Positions 59,340 through 64,000 of a DNA stretch of 64,000 nt are shown here, piece after piece. The translations under genes were made by a program, and so were the position numbers. The notes below the pieces were generated by a model, which was given only the letters and a program-made list of their open reading frames with translations, ran no database searches and was not told the origin of the DNA. Source of the stretch: Symbiodinium natans (lineage: Eukaryota; Sar; Dinophyceae; Suessiales; Symbiodiniaceae); the NCBI GenBank assembly GCA_905221605.1, contig CAJNDS010002135.1:1445236-1509235 (forward strand). The letters are read 5' to 3'. Numbering within the stretch: position 1 is the first letter of the stretch; each line of letters begins with the position of its first letter.

Positions 59340-60258
59340 TCATTTTGTGAGCAACTGTAGTTGTAACCCTAAACCCTAAACCCTAAACCCTAAACCCTAA
59401 ACCCTAAACCCCAAACCCTAAACCCTAAACCCTAAACCGCAATGAAAAGGTTCGAAACTTCATAAAGTCTCCCAATTGGCTCCAACACCAAGGAAAACCA
59501 ACATACTCCAACCTCGACCCTGAACCCTACTGGGTTTAGGGCTTCGACCTAAACCCCGGCAACCTGCTCGTTACATGGTTTAGGGTTTAGGGCTAGCCCT
59601 AAACCCTAAACCCTAAACCCCAAACCCTGAGACCCATAAGCCGGGGCGCGTATTTGCAGGGTGCACTGCACGAGTGAGGATGGCCCATGCTGCCTTGGCA
59701 TCTCTCATCTCTCTCTCTCGAGCGCGAGTCTTAGAGGGTTCTTAAGGGAGGGTTTAGGGTTCAGGGTTTAGTGTTTAGGGTTTTGGGTTTAGGGTTTAGG
59801 GTTTAGTATATGGGGGGTGAGTGCCTAGGGAACCTTAGAGGGGGTGTAGGGTTTAGGGGTGAAGGGTTTAGGGCTGAGGGCTTAGGGTATAGGGTTTTCG
59901 GTTTAGGGTTTCATGGTTCTGGATTCGAAGGCTCAGGCTTCAGAAGCTATGGTTTAGAGATTTAAGTGTTGAGGCTTCCTGAACCCTAACTCCTTAAACC
60001 GCCGAATTCCCTAAACCCCTAAACCCTCCACCCCTGAACCCCTAACCCTGAAACCATGGATAGGAGGCTTCGTTGGAAACAACCAACATCGTAGCCCAGT
60101 AACCATATTACAATGAGGGCACCCGTTTTTGAGAAGTGCTCATGCTGAAAACGTTCCCTCTAATCCTGCACTCCCCCACACGACCCCCTCTACAAACCAA
60201 ACACACTGCAAACATGGAGCCCCAAACCTTGGACCCTTCAAACCTGTCATAGTCGCCC
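59340..60258. repeat. heptamer mosaic up to the satellite cassette
   Basis: CCCTAAA array at 59361-59440 and head-to-head junctions at 59533-59557 and 59579-59605. A piece after GTATTTGCAG (59660) is open. A single arm of the TGGTAGCCCAGT foldback lies at 60089-60137. Confidence 0.75.
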
Positions 60259-60497
60259 TGGGGTTTCTGCTTATCCTTGGCGAGCCCCGGAACTGCACCG
60301 ATGTGGCTTCTGGTGGCGTTGGTAGAGTCTTTACTCGGGTTTCAATAGTTAAAGGTTGAAGGGTTGCAATAGAACCCCTACACCTCAAACCCTCACCATA
60401 TGGACCCTAAACCCTAAACCCCAATTTATTTGGGCCTGGAGTTCAGCATCGCTTTCTCAGTGCCTGCACATCAAGCCTGGCGACTGTTCTGTGCGTA
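60259..60497. repeat. 239-bp direct repeat, left copy
   Basis: TGGGGTTTCTGCTTATCCTT through CTGTTCTGTGCGTA, repeated without any length change at 62893-63131. It contains a short CCCTAAACCCTAAACCCC. It begins TG and ends GTA, like the retrotransposon LTR, but lacks a target duplication. Confidence 0.93.
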
Positions 60498-62892
60498 CTG
60501 CACCAGGACGAAAGTTCGTCGCATCGGGCACTTATGCCAGCATGTACGTGCAAACCCCCCACCCCCATAGACTCCTCCACCAGATGTGCCTCTGGGGCGC
60601 GGAGGATTTAAAGTCCTCCGTCGGAACAAAAAAGTAATATATGTTTAAAACAGCGCGCAAATTCCTCCGCTGGCCAGGCCACAGAAAATGCACTTCCGCG
60701 TACTCCGCGTCCTCCACTAACGCAAGATATGCAAGTGCGACAAAACTTTCTTCCTCCTGATGCTCCCACCCCACTCAACATGAATAGGGACCCGTGCAAA
60801 TTTCCTGCAAGGCAACATTTCCGTGTCCCTGGCCTGCCTTGGAAACACTCAACATGAGAGTTTCACATGGACGTGCCTTGCCGAACTATCGGTCTTGGAG
60901 TTCATGCTGCTCCCACCCCGCTCAACATAAATAGGGACCCGTGCAAATTTCCTGCAAGGCAACATTTCCGTGTCCCTGGCCTGCCTTGGAAACACTCAAC
61001 ATGAGAGTTTCACACGGACGTGCCTTGCCGAACTATCGGTCTTGGAGTTCATGCTGCTCCCACCCCACTCAACATGAACAGGGACCCGTGCAAATTTCCT
61101 GCAAGCCAACATTTCCGTGTCCCTGGCCTGCCTTGGAAACACTCAACATGAGAGTTTCACACGGAGTGCCTTGCCGAACTATCGGTCTTGGAGTTCATGC
61201 TGCGCCAGGACGAAAGTTCGTCGCATCGGGCACTTATGCCAGCATGTACGTGCAAACCCCCCACCCCCATAGACTCCTCCACCAGATGTGCCTCTGGTGC
61301 GCGGAGGATTTAAAGTCCTCCGTCGGAACAAAAAAGTAATATATGTTTAAAACAGCGCGCAAATTCCTCCGCTGGCCAGGCCACAGAAAATGCACTTCCG
61401 CGTACTCCGCGTCCTCCACTAACGCAAGATATGCAAGTGCGACAAAACTGTCTTCCTCCTGATGCTCCCACCCCACTCAACATGAATAGGGACCCGTGCA
61501 AATTTCCTGCAAGGCAACATTTCCGTGTCCCTGGCCTGCCTTGGAAACACTCAACATGAGAGTTTCACACGGACGTGCCTTGCCGAACTATCGGTCTTGG
61601 AGTTCATGCTGCTCCCACCCCACTCAACATGAATAGGGACCTGTGCAAATTTCCTGCAAGGCAACATTTCCGTGTCCCTGGCCTGCCTTGGAAACACTCA
61701 ACGTGAGAGTTTCACACGGACGTGCCTTGCCGAACTATCGGTCTTGGAGTTCATGAGCAGCACCCCACTCAACATGAATAGGGACCCGTGCAAATTTCCT
61801 GCGAGGCAACATTTCCGTGTCCCTGGCCTGCCTTGGAAACACTCAACATGAGAGTTTCACACGGACGTGCCTTGCCGAACTATCGGTCTTGGAGTTCATG
61901 CTGCGCCAGGACGAAAGTTCGTCGCATCGGGCACTTATGCCAGCATGTACTTGCAAACCCCCCACCCCCATAGACTCCTCCACCAGATGTGCCTCTGGGG
62001 CGCGGAGGATTTAAAGTCCTCCGTCGGAACAAAAAAGTAATATATGTTTAAAACAGCGCGCAAATTCCTCCGCTGGCCAGGCCACAGAAAATGCACTTCC
62101 GCGTACTCCGCGTCCTCCACTAACGCAAGATATGCAAGTGCGACAAAACTTTCTTCCTCCTGATGCTCCCACCCCACTCAACATGAATAGGGACCCGTGC
62201 AAATTTCCTGCAAGCCAACATTTCCGTGTCCCTGGCCTGCCTTGGAAACACTCAACATGAGAGTTTCACACGGACGTGCCTTGCCGAGCTATCGGTCTTG
62301 GAGTTCATGCTGCTCCCACCCCACTCAACATGAATAGGGACCCGTGCAAATTTCCTGCAATTGCCGTGTCCCTGGCCTGCCTTGGAAACACTCAACATGA
62401 GAGTTTCACACGGACGTGCCTTGCCGAACTATCGGTCTTGGAGTTCATGCTGCTCCCACCCCACTCAACATGAATAGGGACCCGTGCAAATTTCCTGCAA
62501 GCCAACATTTCCGTGTCCCTGGCCTGCCTTGGAAACACTCAACATGAGAGTTTCACACGGAGTGCCTTGCCGAACTATCGGTCTTGGAGTTCATGCTGCG
62601 CCAGGACGAAAGTTCGTCGCATCGGGCACTTATGCCAGCATGTACGTGCAAACCCCCCACCCCCATAGACTCCTCCACCAGATGTGCCTCTGGGGCGCGG
62701 AGGATTTAAAGTCCTCCGTCGGAACAAAAAAGTAATATATGTTTAAAACAGCGCGCAAATTCCTCCGCTGGCCAGGCCACAGAAAATGCACTTCCGCGTA
62801 CTCCGCGTCCTCCACTAACGCAAGATATGCAAGTGCGACAAAACTTTCTTCCTCCTGAAGTTTAGTCGATAGGGATGCCGAAGCCGATTGAG
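60498..62892. repeat. higher-order tandem array: (A259 + 3 x B147) x 3 + A
   Basis: Unit A (about 259 bp, starting CCAGGACGAAAGTTCG) begins at 60503, 61205, 61906 and 62601. Between successive A units lie three ~147-bp B units (starting TGCTCCCACCCCACTCAACA), for example at 60761, 60908 and 61055. The composite period is about 701 bp. Copies are nearly identical, with a few informative changes: CAAGGC or CAAGCC in B, and a short deletion near 62361. A carries a near-palindrome GGAGGATTTAAAGTCCTCC. Conserved minus-strand frames of 80 codons in A simply follow copy identity. Confidence 0.95.
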
Positions 62893-63131
62893 TGGGGTTT
62901 CTGCTTATCCTTGGCGAGCCCCGGAACTGCACCGATGTGGCTTCTGGTGGCGTTGGTAGAGTCTTTACTCGGGTTTCAATAGTTAAAGGTTGAAGGGTTG
63001 CAATAGAACCCCTACACCTCAAACCCTCACCATATGGACCCTAAACCCTAAACCCCAATTTATTTGGGCCTGGAGTTCAGCATCGCTTTCTCAGTGCCTG
63101 CACATCAAGCCTGGCGACTGTTCTGTGCGTA
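62893..63131. repeat. 239-bp direct repeat, right copy
   Basis: Co-linear with 60259-60497 at a constant offset of 2,634 bp, so no indel separates the copies. Confidence 0.93.
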
Positions 63132-63218
63132 GTTCTCTAAATGAGGTTCCTTATTTGGGGTCCCAACAAAGCACGGCACCTTCAAAACATGCACTTTGTG
63201 GGAGTATTTTGGGCTGGG

Positions 63219-63274
63219 ATATATATATATATATGAAAGAGCAGCCTTTAGGGTCTATTTAGCTCATTCCTTTT
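63219..63274 (+). repeat. TA-tract boundary motif, leftward copy
   Basis: (AT)n, then GAAAGAGCAGCCTTTAGGGT, then CTATTTAGCTCATTCC, immediately followed by AATTTAAATAA satellite. It is the inverse of 16310-16370. Confidence 0.7.
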
Positions 63275-64000
63275 TTTAATAATTTAATTTATTTAAATAA
63301 ATTAAACTATTTAAATAGAGAGAGCTTAATTAAATTATTTAAATCCTACGCCCTATTTTTTTGAATAAGTAAGGCGTCGGATTTAAATAATTTAATTGGC
63401 TCTGTGCTTGTCTATACTCACCTCCCACCACAATTAAATTAATTTAAACGATTTAAACGATTTAAACGATTTAAACGATTTAAACGATTTAATTGGGTCC
63501 AATTAAATCGTTTAAATCCTACGGTCCAATTAAATTATTTAATTGAGGCGTCGGATTTAAACGATTTAATTGGGCCCAATTAAATTGTTTAAATCCTACG
63601 GTCGAATTAAATTATTTAATTGAGGCGTCGGATTTAAACGATTTAATTGGACCCAATTAAATCGTTTAAATCCTACGGTCTATTTAAATTGTTTAATTGA
63701 GGCGTCGGATTTAAACGATTTAATTGGACCCAATTAAATCGTTTAAACCGTTTAAATCGTTTAAATCGTTTAGATCGTTTAAATTAATTTAATTGTGGGG
63801 GGACTCAGCCAAGCCATAAACCAATTAAATCATTTAAATCCTACGGTCTAATTAAATTATTTAATTGAGGCGTCGGATTTAAATAATTTAATTGGCTCTG
63901 TGCCTGTCTGTACTCACCTCCCACCACAATTAAATTAATTTAAACGATTTAAACGATTTAGACGTTTTAAACGATTTAATTGGGCCCAATTAAATCGTTT
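63275..64000. repeat. AATTAAATCGTTTAAAT palindromic satellite, runs off the window
   Basis: Palindromic units of about 77 bp: CCAATTAAATCGTTTAAATC-CTACGG on one arm, CGTCGGATTTAAACGATTTA-ATTGG on the other. Units recur at 63518, 63594, 63672 and 63839. The larger pattern repeats every 494 bp (TGTACTCACCTCCCACCACA-type block at ~63410 and ~63905). The core ATTTAATTGAGGCGTCGGAT is homologous to the palindrome core of the 13.6-16.3 kb satellite. Confidence 0.9.

Noticed and set aside
60532-63022. Conserved 80-codon minus-strand frame repeated in each A unit
   Set aside because: Conservation is explained by near-identity of the tandem copies at all codon positions; no domain is seen.
60259-63131. 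Calling the 239-bp repeats LTRs
   Set aside because: Flanking bases (CGCCC and GTTCT) do not match as a target duplication, nothing after the left copy resembles the retrotransposon's primer site, and the interior is only tandem repeats.

Overview
The window is 64 kb of eukaryotic, repeat-dominated DNA. Its most abundant element is the plant/alveolate-type telomere heptamer TTTAGGG (or CCCTAAA), scattered in dozens of interstitial arrays in both orientations. The best lineage guess is a dinoflagellate or a related alveolate alga. The reasons are the heptamer and a sequence resembling the dinoflagellate spliced leader in both LTRs of a retroelement. Neither is decisive. A 100-bp run of Ns near the left end marks an assembly gap.

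Layout. 108-6436 is a telomere-heptamer mosaic with foldback elements and short coding-like scraps. 6437-16370 has almost no heptamers and holds stacked satellites: a ~125-bp tandem array, a ~58-bp satellite with a ~720-bp higher-order period, a 114-bp array, a GATAAAA tract and a TTTAAATTA satellite with 160-bp palindromes. Inverted copies of a short TA-flanked boundary motif frame this block. 16673-25373 is an apparently young LTR retrotransposon. 25374-60100 returns to heptamer mosaic, interrupted by microsatellites, foldback families, a broken SF3-helicase-like gene and many exon-like fragments. 60259-63131 is a 701-bp higher-order tandem array between two 239-bp direct repeats. From 63219 to the end a second AT-palindrome satellite begins behind the same boundary motif.

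The retrotransposon is the only well-supported gene system. It has ~223-bp LTRs, a CCCTA target duplication in a telomere repeat, a primer site complementary to an initiator-tRNA-Met anticodon arm (as in copia), and a polypurine tract. I see no protease, integrase, reverse transcriptase or RNase H. It encodes two overlapping reading frames that appear to form one protein of about 2,600 residues: a WW domain, an S1-like domain, two PABC/MLLE-like domains and six CCCH zinc fingers. The second MLLE-like domain is split by a +1 frame change at AUU-UAG, which suggests programmed frameshifting or a one-base lesion. It looks like a non-autonomous copia-type element with an RNA-binding, poly(A)-binding-protein-like Gag.

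Elsewhere no complete cellular gene can be called. Many 50-250 bp GC-richer fragments between heptamer arrays read as protein, and several end exactly at GTTTAGG, so heptamer repeats may form the starts of introns. The alternative is that these are gene scraps captured during repeated telomere healing and fusion; several head-to-head TTTAGGG/CCCTAAA junctions fit that view.
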